Assembly: GCA_018894775.1 (NCBI GenBank)
Contig: JAHIPG010000324.1
Span: 1-13,235 of the forward strand
Source of the DNA: Nanobdellota archaeon
Lineage (GTDB): Archaea > Nanobdellota > Nanobdellia > SCGC-AAA011-G17 > VGLX01
Direction of reading: 5' to 3'
DNA: 13,235 bases
Positions within the stretch are counted from its first letter, which is position 1, and every line of letters begins with the position of its first letter. The notes under the pieces were generated by a model, which saw only the letters and a list, made by a program, of their open reading frames with translations, did not search any database and was not told where the DNA came from. Below are positions 1 through 6,955 of this stretch, one piece after another. Position numbers and translations under genes: made by a program.

Positions 1-59
1 AAGAATCTAAAACATTCATAGAGCAATTCATAAATCTTTCTTTCTCCATCTGATAACAT
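1..59 (-). CDS. 5' end of an unidentified gene (partial, runs off left edge)
   Basis: Reading leftward from the ATG at 57-59, an open frame gives MLSDGERKIYELLYECFRF before the window ends, so only 19 residues are visible. The charged, helix-forming start resembles the first helix of many winged-helix regulators, but this is too short to assign a family. The start is supported by a TATA-like box (81-92, minus strand) centred about 27 nt upstream, which would give a leaderless or nearly leaderless mRNA. The gene lies 43 nt downstream of the LeuRS stop codon on the same strand but has its own promoter. Inverted half-sites over that promoter suggest repression, possibly autoregulation. A chance open frame remains possible. 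Confidence 0.5.
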   Translation of the reverse strand, partial: MLSDGERKIYELLYECFRF

Positions 60-87
60 GATATATTTAATATATCAATTGATATAT
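60..87. promoter_or_regulatory. Array of three GATATAT half-sites (candidate operator)
   Basis: GATATAT occurs at 60-66, its complement ATATATC at 70-76, and GATATAT again at 81-87. Neighbouring half-sites form a perfect inverted repeat with a one-base centre (60-76) and a perfect 18-bp palindrome (70-87). The centres are 10 and 11 bp apart, about one helical turn, so all copies would face the same side of the DNA. They cover the TATA box and the presumed transcription start of the gene beginning at 59 on the minus strand, a usual place for an archaeal repressor. The low complexity of AT-rich DNA is the main caveat. Confidence 0.5.
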
Positions 88-94
88 AAAGGTT
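81..94 (-). promoter_or_regulatory. TATA-box promoter of the truncated left-edge gene
   Basis: On the minus strand the sequence reads AACCTTTATATATC, a purine/pyrimidine BRE-like stretch followed by TTTATATA. The box centre is about 27 nt upstream of the ATG at 59, the usual archaeal spacing for leaderless transcription. Confidence 0.5.
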
Positions 95-102
95 TTCATC
101 TT

Positions 103-2979
103 TCATGCTACTAGAATTGCCGGCTTCCCAGGCATTGCCTGTTTTGCCTTATGTTCTTTGCTTTTTTCAGCCTGGATTATAACAACTTTTGTTTTGAATT
201 CTTTCTCTATGAATGTTTTAGATTCTTCCAATGCCTTGAGTTCTTCTTTTTGTGAGATCACAATTTTTGGCATTCTTGAAGGATTCTTCACCAACATTGG
301 AACCATTTTGCCGACATCTTTTTCATGGCCTTTTACCATGCAGGCTTTTATTATTTCCCCTATATTCCTGGTTTTCTCCATTTGTTGTTTCAGTTTCTTA
401 AAGAAAGCGTATTTCCATTCTTCTGGTATAAACAATTCCAATTTCTTTGCCTGTTTTAGTTTTGCTAAATGTAATACCGAGATTATATCTGCCCTTAGAT
501 TATCGACTATATCATCTTGGTATTCTGCTTTTTCGCTTATCAGTTTTTCATTATGTTTTGGCCATTCCTGTGTTGATACGAATCCTTTGTTTTTCTTGTC
601 TGTGCTCCATAATTCTTCTGCCAGATGAGGCACTAGAGGCATCAGCATTGTTGCCCATTTATTACCTACATAATCGTTTATTGATTGTAATTCTTTTCCG
701 CTAAGTCCTTTATTTAGCAGCTGTCTGTAATTGTTATGCATTCCATACAAAACTAGGGTAGAATAATCCCTTAGGTTCATTTCTTCCAGTGATTTTTTTG
801 CGTTTTTGATTGCTCTTTCTGTTTTGGATACAAAGCTTGTGTATTTTTTGTAGTCATCTGATTTTCCTTTATGGCTTTGTATTTTTTTCAAAGTTTCATA
901 TAATATTACTAGATGCTTCTTCATTATCAGAACTTTATCTGATTCCCAGTTGAAGCTGCTTTCTACGCTTGTTGAATTACACATGAATGCTCTGAATGAA
1001 TCTGCTCCGAATTTTTCATTGACGTCAACCAGTGTTATTACATTTCCTTTGGATTTGCTCATCTTGTCTCCTTCGGACATGACCATTCCATGGAAAGATA
1101 CCCTTTTTGGCCAATATTTTTCTTTGAATGCTGATGCATGAGCGAATATCATGAATGATAGATGGTTTGATAAGTGTGCTGTAAAGGTATGCCTCTGATC
1201 AAAAGGATACCAATAGTTCCACTCTTTGTTCATTTCCTCCAATATTTTCTTTGATATCTTTGTTTTTTTCTCTACATCTGCTGGTTTTCCTTTTGAGTCA
1301 AATATATAATTGAAGAATTCTGATGTTAGTTGTTCTTTCTTTATCTTATGTTTTCTGATTATGTGGTTTATTGGATATAATGACATATAGATTGTTGAGT
1401 CTGATAGTGATTCTATGATCCATTCTTGGTCAAATGGTATTTTGGTCCCTAAGCCTCGTTTTCTTGCGCATGGTCTTTTGTCTAACCAGTCAAATACATC
1501 CTCAAATTGTTTCCTGTATTTTTCTGGCCATAGTTCCAGATTTTTTAGAAGCTTCATCGCTTTTGGCTTCCATCCTTTTGCGTTGAAGTCCAGGAACCAT
1601 TGTTTGTCCAGTGTTGCTACTATAACTTCTCCACCATCTCTTGATAATGCTGGTCTTGATGTTTCATAGAGGATATCTGCCCTTTTTTCTTTGAGCAGTT
1701 GTTTTTTCATGCCTTCTTTTGCATCCTCAACCTTTTTTCCTTTGTAAGGCCCACAGGTATCTATCATTATTCCTGTATGGAATCCTACTTTGTATATTTC
1801 CTGTGTTGCTTTTGCTATCTTATCATGCTGCTCTAATGTTTTTATACCTAATTTCTTGCAGATTTCTACTGCTGGAAAATCACCATAGCCCTTTGATTTA
1901 ATTATCGGAATAAGTTCTATCTTTTTGACTTCTTCCCAGTTTAAACCATATTTTTCACACATATGTTCTGAGTTTTGGAGCTCTCTTAATGCTATATAGT
2001 CAAATGGTGCATCACTTGGAACTGAGGTAACTATTCCTGTCCCTATATTTGGATCGCAATGTACTGAGGGTAAGATTAGAATTTTTCTTTCTACGAATGG
2101 AGCAAAGCAGAATTTGCCTAAAAGGTCTTTTCCATTTATCTTTTTGATTTCCTTGACTTTTTTATTCTGGTATTTTAGTTTTTCTGCACATTCTTGGCTT
2201 ATTATCCAGTTTTCTCCATCAACTTCTGCTTTGACGTAATTTACATCAGGATGTATCCACATGTTTGTCTGACCATACATGGTTTCTGGCCTTAGTGTTG
2301 CTGCCATCAGATACGAATCATCTATCTTGAATTTGATTAGTGTGAATTCCTGTATATCCACAGGGTCTGTATCCCCTTCTTTTATATCATCTTCTCCCAC
2401 TGCGTTGTTTAATGTCTTGCTGAACAGGATTGGATAGTTTCCCTGTACTAAGTATCCTTTTTTCTGGTATTCCTTAAACTGCCATTCCACTAATGCCTGA
2501 TGCTCTATATCACCTGATGTGTAGCTTCTTCTCCAGTCTACAGATAGTCCAAGAGTTTTGAATTCATTTATCATTTTGGGGATGAAGAATTCTACTATTT
2601 TTTTAGGGTCTTGGAATGATTTCATTATTTTTTCTACTTTTTTGTCATCTTTTTCGTATTGTTTTACATAGCCTTTGTATAGTTTGATTGTTTTCTCATC
2701 CCTGGCCTCTATTGCTAGTGATATCCCTAAGACGGGTGTTCCTGATATGTGGAATGCCATTGGATAGAGTACATTCTTTCCCAGCATTCTTTGGAATCTT
2801 GTATAAACATCAGCCTCTGTTACGACTCTAGCATGACCTATGTGTAGACTGCCAGAGATGTAAGGATAAGGTACTGTCATGAAGAATTTTTCTTTCTTTT
2901 TATCTGGTTTAGCTTCGAATAGTTTTTTTTCTGCCCATTTCTTCTGCCATTTATGCGCTATCTTATTTAAATCATCCAT
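103..2979 (-). CDS. leuS: Leucyl-tRNA synthetase, archaeal/eukaryotic type
   Basis: This class Ia synthetase charges tRNA-Leu with leucine and edits mischarged products in the cytoplasm. The 958-residue protein is of normal length for archaeal LeuRS. The first class I signature is HIGH at residues 46-49 (preceded by YPYISGSL), and the second is KMSKS at 639-643. Between them lies the CP1 editing domain, with the Thr-containing motif TLRPETMYG near 228-236 and GTGIVTSVPSD (313-323) followed by the conserved editing Asp at about 327. An anticodon-binding helical domain and a C-terminal extension follow. The ATG at 2977-2979 is preceded by AAGGTAAC and by a TTTAAAAAA box about 33 nt upstream, supporting this start. 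It is divergent from the tRNA-Arg gene. Nothing looks broken. Confidence 0.97.
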   Translation of the reverse strand: MDDLNKIAHKWQKKWAEKKLFEAKPDKKKEKFFMTVPYPYISGSLHIGHARVVTEADVYTRFQRMLGKNVLYPMAFHISGTPVLGISLAIEARDEKTIKLYKGYVKQYEKDDKKVEKIMKSFQDPKKIVEFFIPKMINEFKTLGLSVDWRRSYTSGDIEHQALVEWQFKEYQKKGYLVQGNYPILFSKTLNNAVGEDDIKEGDTDPVDIQEFTLIKFKIDDSYLMAATLRPETMYGQTNMWIHPDVNYVKAEVDGENWIISQECAEKLKYQNKKVKEIKKINGKDLLGKFCFAPFVERKILILPSVHCDPNIGTGIVTSVPSDAPFDYIALRELQNSEHMCEKYGLNWEEVKKIELIPIIKSKGYGDFPAVEICKKLGIKTLEQHDKIAKATQEIYKVGFHTGIMIDTCGPYKGKKVEDAKEGMKKQLLKEKRADILYETSRPALSRDGGEVIVATLDKQWFLDFNAKGWKPKAMKLLKNLELWPEKYRKQFEDVFDWLDKRPCARKRGLGTKIPFDQEWIIESLSDSTIYMSLYPINHIIRKHKIKKEQLTSEFFNYIFDSKGKPADVEKKTKISKKILEEMNKEWNYWYPFDQRHTFTAHLSNHLSFMIFAHASAFKEKYWPKRVSFHGMVMSEGDKMSKSKGNVITLVDVNEKFGADSFRAFMCNSTSVESSFNWESDKVLIMKKHLVILYETLKKIQSHKGKSDDYKKYTSFVSKTERAIKNAKKSLEEMNLRDYSTLVLYGMHNNYRQLLNKGLSGKELQSINDYVGNKWATMLMPLVPHLAEELWSTDKKNKGFVSTQEWPKHNEKLISEKAEYQDDIVDNLRADIISVLHLAKLKQAKKLELFIPEEWKYAFFKKLKQQMEKTRNIGEIIKACMVKGHEKDVGKMVPMLVKNPSRMPKIVISQKEELKALEESKTFIEKEFKTKVVIIQAEKSKEHKAKQAMPGKPAILVA

Positions 2980-3006
2980 TTTCGTTACCTTATGGAGTGA
3001 AATGAT

Positions 3007-3018
3007 TTTTTAAAGGTT
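3007..3018 (-). promoter_or_regulatory. TATA-box promoter of leuS
   Basis: The minus strand reads ACCTTTAAAAAA here, centred about 33 nt upstream of the leuS ATG at 2979, leaving room for a very short leader with AAGGTAAC. It lies back-to-back with the tRNA-Arg promoter in an 81-bp spacer. Confidence 0.45.
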
Positions 3019-3022
3019 TTGA

Positions 3023-3036
3023 AAAGGTTTTTAAAC
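3023..3036 (+). promoter_or_regulatory. TATA-box promoter of tRNA-Arg
   Basis: AAAGGTTTTTAAAC shows a purine BRE-like part followed by an AT box centred about 30 nt before the first base of the mature tRNA. Confidence 0.45.
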
Positions 3037-3060
3037 AACTAAGTTTAGAGAAAAATACAA

Positions 3061-3135
<75 letters not shown>

Positions 3136-3140
3136 TCCTT

Positions 3141-3150
3141 TATTTTTTAT
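3141..3150 (+). terminator. T-tract terminator after tRNA-Arg
   Basis: TATTTTTTAT starts six bases after the tRNA-Arg 3' end. Archaeal RNA polymerase commonly terminates at such T runs without a hairpin. Confidence 0.4.
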
Positions 3151-3157
3151 TAGAGAA

Positions 3158-3170
3158 ACGTTTATAAAAT
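3158..3170 (+). promoter_or_regulatory. TATA-box promoter of tRNA-Cys
   Basis: ACGTTTATAAAAT contains a canonical TTTATAAA box centred about 30 nt upstream of the tRNA-Cys first base, so this gene has its own promoter and need not be read through from tRNA-Arg. Confidence 0.55.
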
Positions 3171-3194
3171 GTTTAATCTGTTAAATTAGCTAAT

Positions 3195-3266
3195 GCGCAC
3201 GTCGCCAAGCGGCTAAGGCAAGAGGCTGCAACCCTCTCATCGCAGGTTCGAGTCCTGCCGTGCGCT
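3195..3266 (+). tRNA. tRNA-Cys (anticodon GCA)
   Basis: A complete 72-nt cloverleaf. Acceptor GCGCACG pairs with CGTGCGC, and the discriminator is U73, the known identity base of tRNA-Cys. The D stem is GCC/GGC, the anticodon stem AGAGG/CCTCT with loop CTGCAAC, and the T arm GCAGG-TTCGAGT-CCTGC. The anticodon GCA is at 3228-3230. CCA is not encoded and no intron is present. Confidence 0.97.
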
Positions 3267-3300
3267 TTCTACTTCTGAGTATAAATCCTGCACACAAAAG

Positions 3301-3311
3301 GCTTAAAAAGC
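3301..3311 (+). promoter_or_regulatory. TATA-box promoter of the RibK-like gene
   Basis: GCTTAAAAAGC is centred about 27 nt before the ATG at 3333, implying a leaderless mRNA. No Shine-Dalgarno motif is seen before that ATG. Confidence 0.45.
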
Positions 3312-3332
3312 TACTATTAATTCAAATAATTT

Positions 3333-3746
3333 ATGAAACTTGAAGGAATTGTTAAAGAAGGTAAGGGAAGAGCGAATATTACAATAGCTAAACAAAAAAT
3401 ATGTTTCCAACAATTAGGTTTGAAGAATGTGGAAAAATTTAAGGATGGAAGTATTAACATAGATATATCGCCTTTAAAATATGAGATACTAAATTTTGAT
3501 TATTTTTTTGAGAATGTCGAGTGGGATAAAGATAAAACAGAAAATTTTGGTTTTGTCACAATAGAAAAAATTATTTACAATAATTGTAAGTGGAAAAAGC
3601 CAGGATATATTTATATTCCCCACAATAGCCCTCATTTTAGTAATAAAAGCCAATTTGAGGTTATATCTATTGAAATAGATGATATAATGAATGATAAAGG
3701 AATATGCTTAATAATTAAAGAAGGAAAATTAAAGCATTACCATTAA
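3333..3746 (+). CDS. Small protein resembling archaeal CTP-dependent riboflavin kinase
   Basis: I do not recognise this 137-residue protein by close similarity, but the order of motifs follows archaeal RibK (DUF120, cradle-loop barrel). An opening LEGIVKEGKGRA (3-14) matches the Gly-rich EGxVxSGxGEGR start. A segment FQQLGL (25-30) leads to DGSINID (38-44), matching the GTLN motif whose Thr and Asn bind Mg2+ in RibK; here the equivalents are Ser40 and Asn42. Then GYIYIPHNSPH (91-101) precedes FEVISI, matching GAIVxPxxTxH before IEIIAP. RibK phosphorylates riboflavin to FMN using CTP. Whether this copy is active is unknown, as the Gly loop is shorter and Thr is replaced by Ser. It is very AT-rich, apparently leaderless and monocistronic, ending at a T tract. 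Confidence 0.5.
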   Translation: MKLEGIVKEGKGRANITIAKQKICFQQLGLKNVEKFKDGSINIDISPLKYEILNFDYFFENVEWDKDKTENFGFVTIEKIIYNNCKWKKPGYIYIPHNSPHFSNKSQFEVISIEIDDIMNDKGICLIIKEGKLKHYH

Positions 3747-3783
3747 GAAATAATATCAGCTTCGCACTAGTTCTCTTCAATAC

Positions 3784-3790
3784 TTTTTTT
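3784..3790 (+). terminator. T-tract terminator after the RibK-like gene
   Basis: A T7 run lies 38 nt past the stop codon at 3746, with no clear hairpin before it. This fits factor-independent archaeal termination at oligo-T. Confidence 0.4.
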
Positions 3791-3827
3791 CAAGCTTGTC
3801 TTCAAAAGATTAATTTTAAAGCGTATA

Positions 3828-3849
3828 ATATATTGGATATCCAATATAT
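3828..3849. repeat. Perfect 22-bp palindrome
   Basis: The sequence ATATATTGG-AT-ATCCAATATAT with central GGATATCC is self-complementary over all 22 bases. It lies in the spacer between two convergent genes, just beyond the terminator of the SPFH operon. It has no loop, so a cruciform or a dimeric-protein binding site is likelier than an RNA hairpin. Its function is unknown. Confidence 0.6.
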
Positions 3850-3855
3850 ATGTAT

Positions 3856-3906
3856 AAAAAAAGGAGAGAGAAAATAGATGCTAATTAAAGCAAATACTTT
3901 CTCTCC
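3856..3906 (-). terminator. Hairpin plus T7 terminator of the SPFH operon
   Basis: Read leftward, GGGAGAGAAAG (about 3899-3909) pairs with CTTTTC/CTCTCTCC-like sequence at 3863-3873 (8-9 bp, with a small bulge), and the arm is directly followed by T7 (complement of 3856-3862). The loop is about 24 nt. This resembles a bacterial-style intrinsic terminator and lies 37 nt past the SPFH stop. Confidence 0.55.
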
Positions 3907-3914
3907 CCAGTTAA

Positions 3915-3925
3915 GCGCAGGCTAG
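3915..3925 (+). repeat. 11-bp inverted repeat, copy 1 (flanks the SPFH gene)
   Basis: GCGCAGGCTAG here is the exact reverse complement of 5972-5982. The two copies bracket the SPFH coding region closely, 17 nt past its stop and 43 nt before its start. Confidence 0.55.
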
Positions 3926-3942
3926 GTCAGGGTTATTGGTTA

Positions 3943-5928
3943 TTACTTCTGGGCTTCTTTGACTTTTTCGTTGGTGTCAAGGATCTTGAAAAACTTCAGC
4001 ATCTCAACATTGTCCTGGTAACGGATAACATCGCCATTACTATTTGTAGTAGTTCCGCTACCGCCGCCGAAGAAGTCGTCCAGGGGCAGGATACTAACAC
4101 CTTCCAGCCGTTTGGCAGCCTCATAGGCCACGACGTATTTGGCGCCATCACCTGACCATGCATCGACCAGTGCTTTTTGTCCTTCAGCTTGAGACAGTTT
4201 CTCGGCCAGAATCTTGGCTTTGATACCTTCCGCTTCCCTTTGGGCAGCGAACAGTTGGGCTTCAGCGTCAATCTTGACTTTCTCAGCATCACCCTTGGCA
4301 TTGAACTCTTTCTCAGCCATCGCAATTTTGGCAACATCTCTGTTCTGCTCAGCTTTAAGTTGGGCTTCCATCTTCAGGGCTTCAGCTTTAACCTTTCTGC
4401 TCTGAAAGTCGACCAGCTGTTTCTGTCTTTCAAGCTCAGCATTGGCTATCTGGGTCTTCTGCTGCTGGAGATATTTCTCTTCCAGTTTCTGGGCGATGAC
4501 CTTCTGGGTGATAGGATCACGCAGAGTTTGGGGAACGTCAAAATGCCTGATAAGGGTAGCATTGACCTGAATCTTACTCAGAGCACATTTCAAGGTCAGC
4601 TTGTCATTAAGTGTGGTCTGGAATACTTCCCGGGTTTTACCATGGACGAATTCTTCACCCTTATTCGTGCTGCCAAGGATTCTTGCGAATGAACGGGCAG
4701 ACGGCCGGATGATCTTATCCTGAACGTCTTTGACGTCTCTGCCAACAGTGGCGACAACATAAGGTGAATCCTGGGGTAGGATCTGCCACAGAACTGTCAG
4801 ATCAATTTCAATCTCGAAACCATCATCAGACAGGAAGGTGATTGAGTCAGAACCTTGTGTATCGCCCTGGTCTGCCTGCAAAGTCATCTCATATCTTTGC
4901 TGCCTTACATCAACCACGACAATCTCAAACTCAAAAGGGTTGACATAATATAGACCAGGAGACAGGCTGTCTTTCCGGATACCTCTTTGGCCGGCATTGG
5001 CAAGCAGTTGATCAAAAGGCTTGGTTTCGCCGGTTTTTGCGATCTGCACACCTATATGACCATCAGGTACGTTTATGGCCGGCACAATCTTCACATCATA
5101 ACGGTAAGGATGCGCATACTCATAGTACATACCGGGCTGCAGGATTTCTCTCTGGATACCTCTGAAGTTGCTTTCTCTGGCGACCAGGATTGTTCCATAA
5201 GGCGGCTCATCACCTATCTTCTTGGTTACAACGCCGACCTGGCCTTTTTTGATGACGATTGCATCGATGATTTTGATATCAACAGCTTTTGGGTTGAGGT
5301 AGTACTCACCAGGCTGCAGGATTTCTTTCTGAATACCGCGGAAATTATCCTCCTTGGAGACTAGGATTGTCCCTGCAGGTGGCATGTCACCGACCAGTTT
5401 TGTTACGATACCTATCTGTCCGTCTTTGATGAATTTGGCAGGCTGCCTGTCAACCTTCATATATTTTGGGTTGATGGGATGCGTACCAGGAGTCAAGACA
5501 GTCTTACGAGGACCTTTCTGACCCATCTTGATGAACTTGCCGTCTTTATCAAACTCATCATCATCGGCAAGGATCTGACCAGGTCTCAAGGGCAGACCGT
5601 CAAATGCTTCAATGGTACCTACCTGACCAGGTTTGATGGTAAACATTGGTTCCTCATAGATGTTTATCTTCCAAAGGCGTGCGAACAAGCCCACATACTT
5701 GAAACCAGGCATGAGGACTTCCCGCTGCCAGCCTTCTTCACCTTTTTCGACAACTATCCGTGATGGATCTGAAGGTGTTTTACCGATTTTTACAAAAACA
5801 ACTCCAACATTCCCACCTGAGATGGATGTGAAGGAGGATGCGATGAATATAATCCCGAGAAGGATTATACCTATCAGAATGAATAGGCCTTTTTTGGGCT
5901 TAAGTTTGGATACGCTTTCTAGGTCCAT
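3943..5928 (-). CDS. Membrane-anchored SPFH/band-7 protein with five tandem N-terminal repeats
   Basis: This 661-residue protein has a single transmembrane helix at about 14-33, then five repeats of roughly 60 residues. They are marked by G-[NQH]-[VI]-G at residues 39, 101, 170, 229 and 290, and most end in a [LI]xPGxYYxNP-type motif. An SPFH (stomatin/flotillin) domain follows at about 335-480, then a long Ala/Glu/Lys-rich coiled coil at about 478-590 and a Gly/Thr-rich tail. SPFH proteins oligomerise into membrane scaffolds, so a ring or cage at the membrane is inferred. A strong AGGAG at 5935-5939, six bases before the ATG, fixes the start. It is the second gene of an operon with the membrane protein at 5999-6601. 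Base composition is richer in GC than its neighbours: 30/60 and 29/60 in lines 4021 and 5281, against 15/60 at line 841 in leuS. The exact subfamily is unknown. Confidence 0.88.
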   Translation of the reverse strand: MDLESVSKLKPKKGLFILIGIILLGIIFIASSFTSISGGNVGVVFVKIGKTPSDPSRIVVEKGEEGWQREVLMPGFKYVGLFARLWKINIYEEPMFTIKPGQVGTIEAFDGLPLRPGQILADDDEFDKDGKFIKMGQKGPRKTVLTPGTHPINPKYMKVDRQPAKFIKDGQIGIVTKLVGDMPPAGTILVSKEDNFRGIQKEILQPGEYYLNPKAVDIKIIDAIVIKKGQVGVVTKKIGDEPPYGTILVARESNFRGIQREILQPGMYYEYAHPYRYDVKIVPAINVPDGHIGVQIAKTGETKPFDQLLANAGQRGIRKDSLSPGLYYVNPFEFEIVVVDVRQQRYEMTLQADQGDTQGSDSITFLSDDGFEIEIDLTVLWQILPQDSPYVVATVGRDVKDVQDKIIRPSARSFARILGSTNKGEEFVHGKTREVFQTTLNDKLTLKCALSKIQVNATLIRHFDVPQTLRDPITQKVIAQKLEEKYLQQQKTQIANAELERQKQLVDFQSRKVKAEALKMEAQLKAEQNRDVAKIAMAEKEFNAKGDAEKVKIDAEAQLFAAQREAEGIKAKILAEKLSQAEGQKALVDAWSGDGAKYVVAYEAAKRLEGVSILPLDDFFGGGSGTTTNSNGDVIRYQDNVEMLKFFKILDTNEKVKEAQK

Positions 5929-5934
5929 AATTTT

Positions 5935-5939
5935 CTCCT
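5935..5939 (-). promoter_or_regulatory. Strong Shine-Dalgarno of the SPFH gene
   Basis: The minus strand reads AAGGAGAAAATT before the ATG. AGGAG with a 6-nt spacer decides the start at 5928. Confidence 0.75.
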
Positions 5940-5971
5940 TTGATTAGAATTTAAGTGTATTGTTTTAGGAA

Positions 5972-5982
5972 CTAGCCTGCGC
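5972..5982 (-). repeat. 11-bp inverted repeat, copy 2 (flanks the SPFH gene)
   Basis: CTAGCCTGCGC on the plus strand is the exact reverse complement of 3915-3925. It lies in the 70-nt spacer between the membrane-protein stop and the SPFH start. Confidence 0.55.
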
Positions 5983-5998
5983 AGACTAATGCCTTAAG

Positions 5999-6601
5999 TT
6001 ATTCTTGCTTTGTGACCTTTTTCAAAATCAGGGTTCCGAGAGTTCCTACCATTGCATCCAGGATTGCGATGAATCCAAGAATCCGGAAATAGTACTCCAA
6101 GAATCCTGGATTTGTCTTTTCAAGATTCGTGAAAGAATCAGGAAACATGATAAAGAGTATCAGCATTCCTGCTACGATCCCTATTGAGATGATCGTACCG
6201 GTTTTGAAACCCTTTACCAGATTGTTGAGTTTGCCCATCGTGAGATTAAGAATCATCGATAATTGGGCCAGTGATCCTGCTGCAATCATTGTGATGAAGA
6301 ATGATTTCCATGCGAGATCATCTTCAATTTCGAACCAACCCCAGATGAGCATGAATGCAGTTAGGAACGCTAATCCTGAGGCAACCATACCTGTGATTGT
6401 TACTCCAGGATACTCCCCTTTTTCATGTAGTGCAGCACAGCTGAGGCAGGTTAAACTGTAACCACCGATTATTAATGTTGTGAGCATGACTTTTATGGTT
6501 GTGTCATTGAATTCTCCAAAGAGAAGTTCGTAACCACCTATGACTGCTCCAATGCCTATTGCTACAAGCATTATGATTAGAAATGTTTTTTTGATTCCCA
6601 T
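5999..6601 (-). CDS. Six-helix integral membrane protein of unknown function
   Basis: I do not recognise this 200-residue protein. Hydropathy by eye gives about six transmembrane segments near residues 5-25, 38-58, 68-90, 98-120, 132-155 and 168-193, joined by short loops and ending in a basic KKVTKQE tail. Two Cys lie close together in the second helix region (LTCLSCA). It is not an NfeD protein, the usual partner of SPFH proteins: no NfeD soluble OB-fold domain is present. AGGAG at 6609-6613, seven bases before the ATG, supports the start. It is the first gene of an operon whose second gene, 70 nt downstream, is the SPFH protein, so a physical or functional partnership is likely. The long, ill-defined upstream region may hold its promoter or leader. 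Confidence 0.8.
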   Translation of the reverse strand: MGIKKTFLIIMLVAIGIGAVIGGYELLFGEFNDTTIKVMLTTLIIGGYSLTCLSCAALHEKGEYPGVTITGMVASGLAFLTAFMLIWGWFEIEDDLAWKSFFITMIAAGSLAQLSMILNLTMGKLNNLVKGFKTGTIISIGIVAGMLILFIMFPDSFTNLEKTNPGFLEYYFRILGFIAILDAMVGTLGTLILKKVTKQE

Positions 6602-6608
6602 GATTCTT

Positions 6609-6613
6609 CTCCT
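6609..6613 (-). promoter_or_regulatory. Strong Shine-Dalgarno of the membrane-protein gene
   Basis: The minus strand reads AAAGGAGAAGAATC before the ATG at 6601, giving AGGAG with a 7-nt spacer. Its presence implies a leadered transcript. Confidence 0.7.
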
Positions 6614-6955
6614 TTTTTTTAGTTAGTTGTTTGTTAAAATGGTTATTTAGAAAATTTATGTAAAAGGATTAAAACCCGTTATATGATTTTAAAACCTATT
6701 ATTATAGTTTTTATAGAGTTCTTTCAGGGTTTTCCGCAAGTTTTTGACGTCGGGAAAATGTGTTTTTACCGTAGATATAAAACAAGCTATCTCAGAATAA
6801 TGTATGCTTTAACGTCAACGTTTGTCAATCGTTACATCCCGCGTTGTCCAAGGTTTTCCAATCAAATTGAAATGACCTTATAGCTATTTTCTTATCATAG
6901 ATTTGATGTTATCAAAACTTACGAGTTTGTTTTAAGCTTGTGCGGTTCCCCTCTG

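Noticed and set aside
158..628. Plus-strand open frames inside leuS
   Set aside because: Antisense shadows of a clear LeuRS coding frame; the same holds for open frames opposite the SPFH, acyltransferase, gamma-lyase and surface-protein genes.
3878..3925. 15-codon plus-strand ORF (MLIKANTFSPQLSAG) preceded by GGAGAG
   Set aside because: The purine-rich stretch and the reading frame coincide with the terminator hairpin of the opposite-strand SPFH operon, which explains them better; the peptide is very short.
6811..6834. Short repeats AACGT-CA-ACGTT and GTCAACGTT/GTCAATCGTT
   Set aside because: Too short and single-copy; no unit spacing that suggests CRISPR or an operator array.
6683..6883. 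66-codon plus-strand ORF in the long spacer
   Set aside because: No ribosome site, no recognisable domain, unconvincing composition; it looks like a chance open frame.
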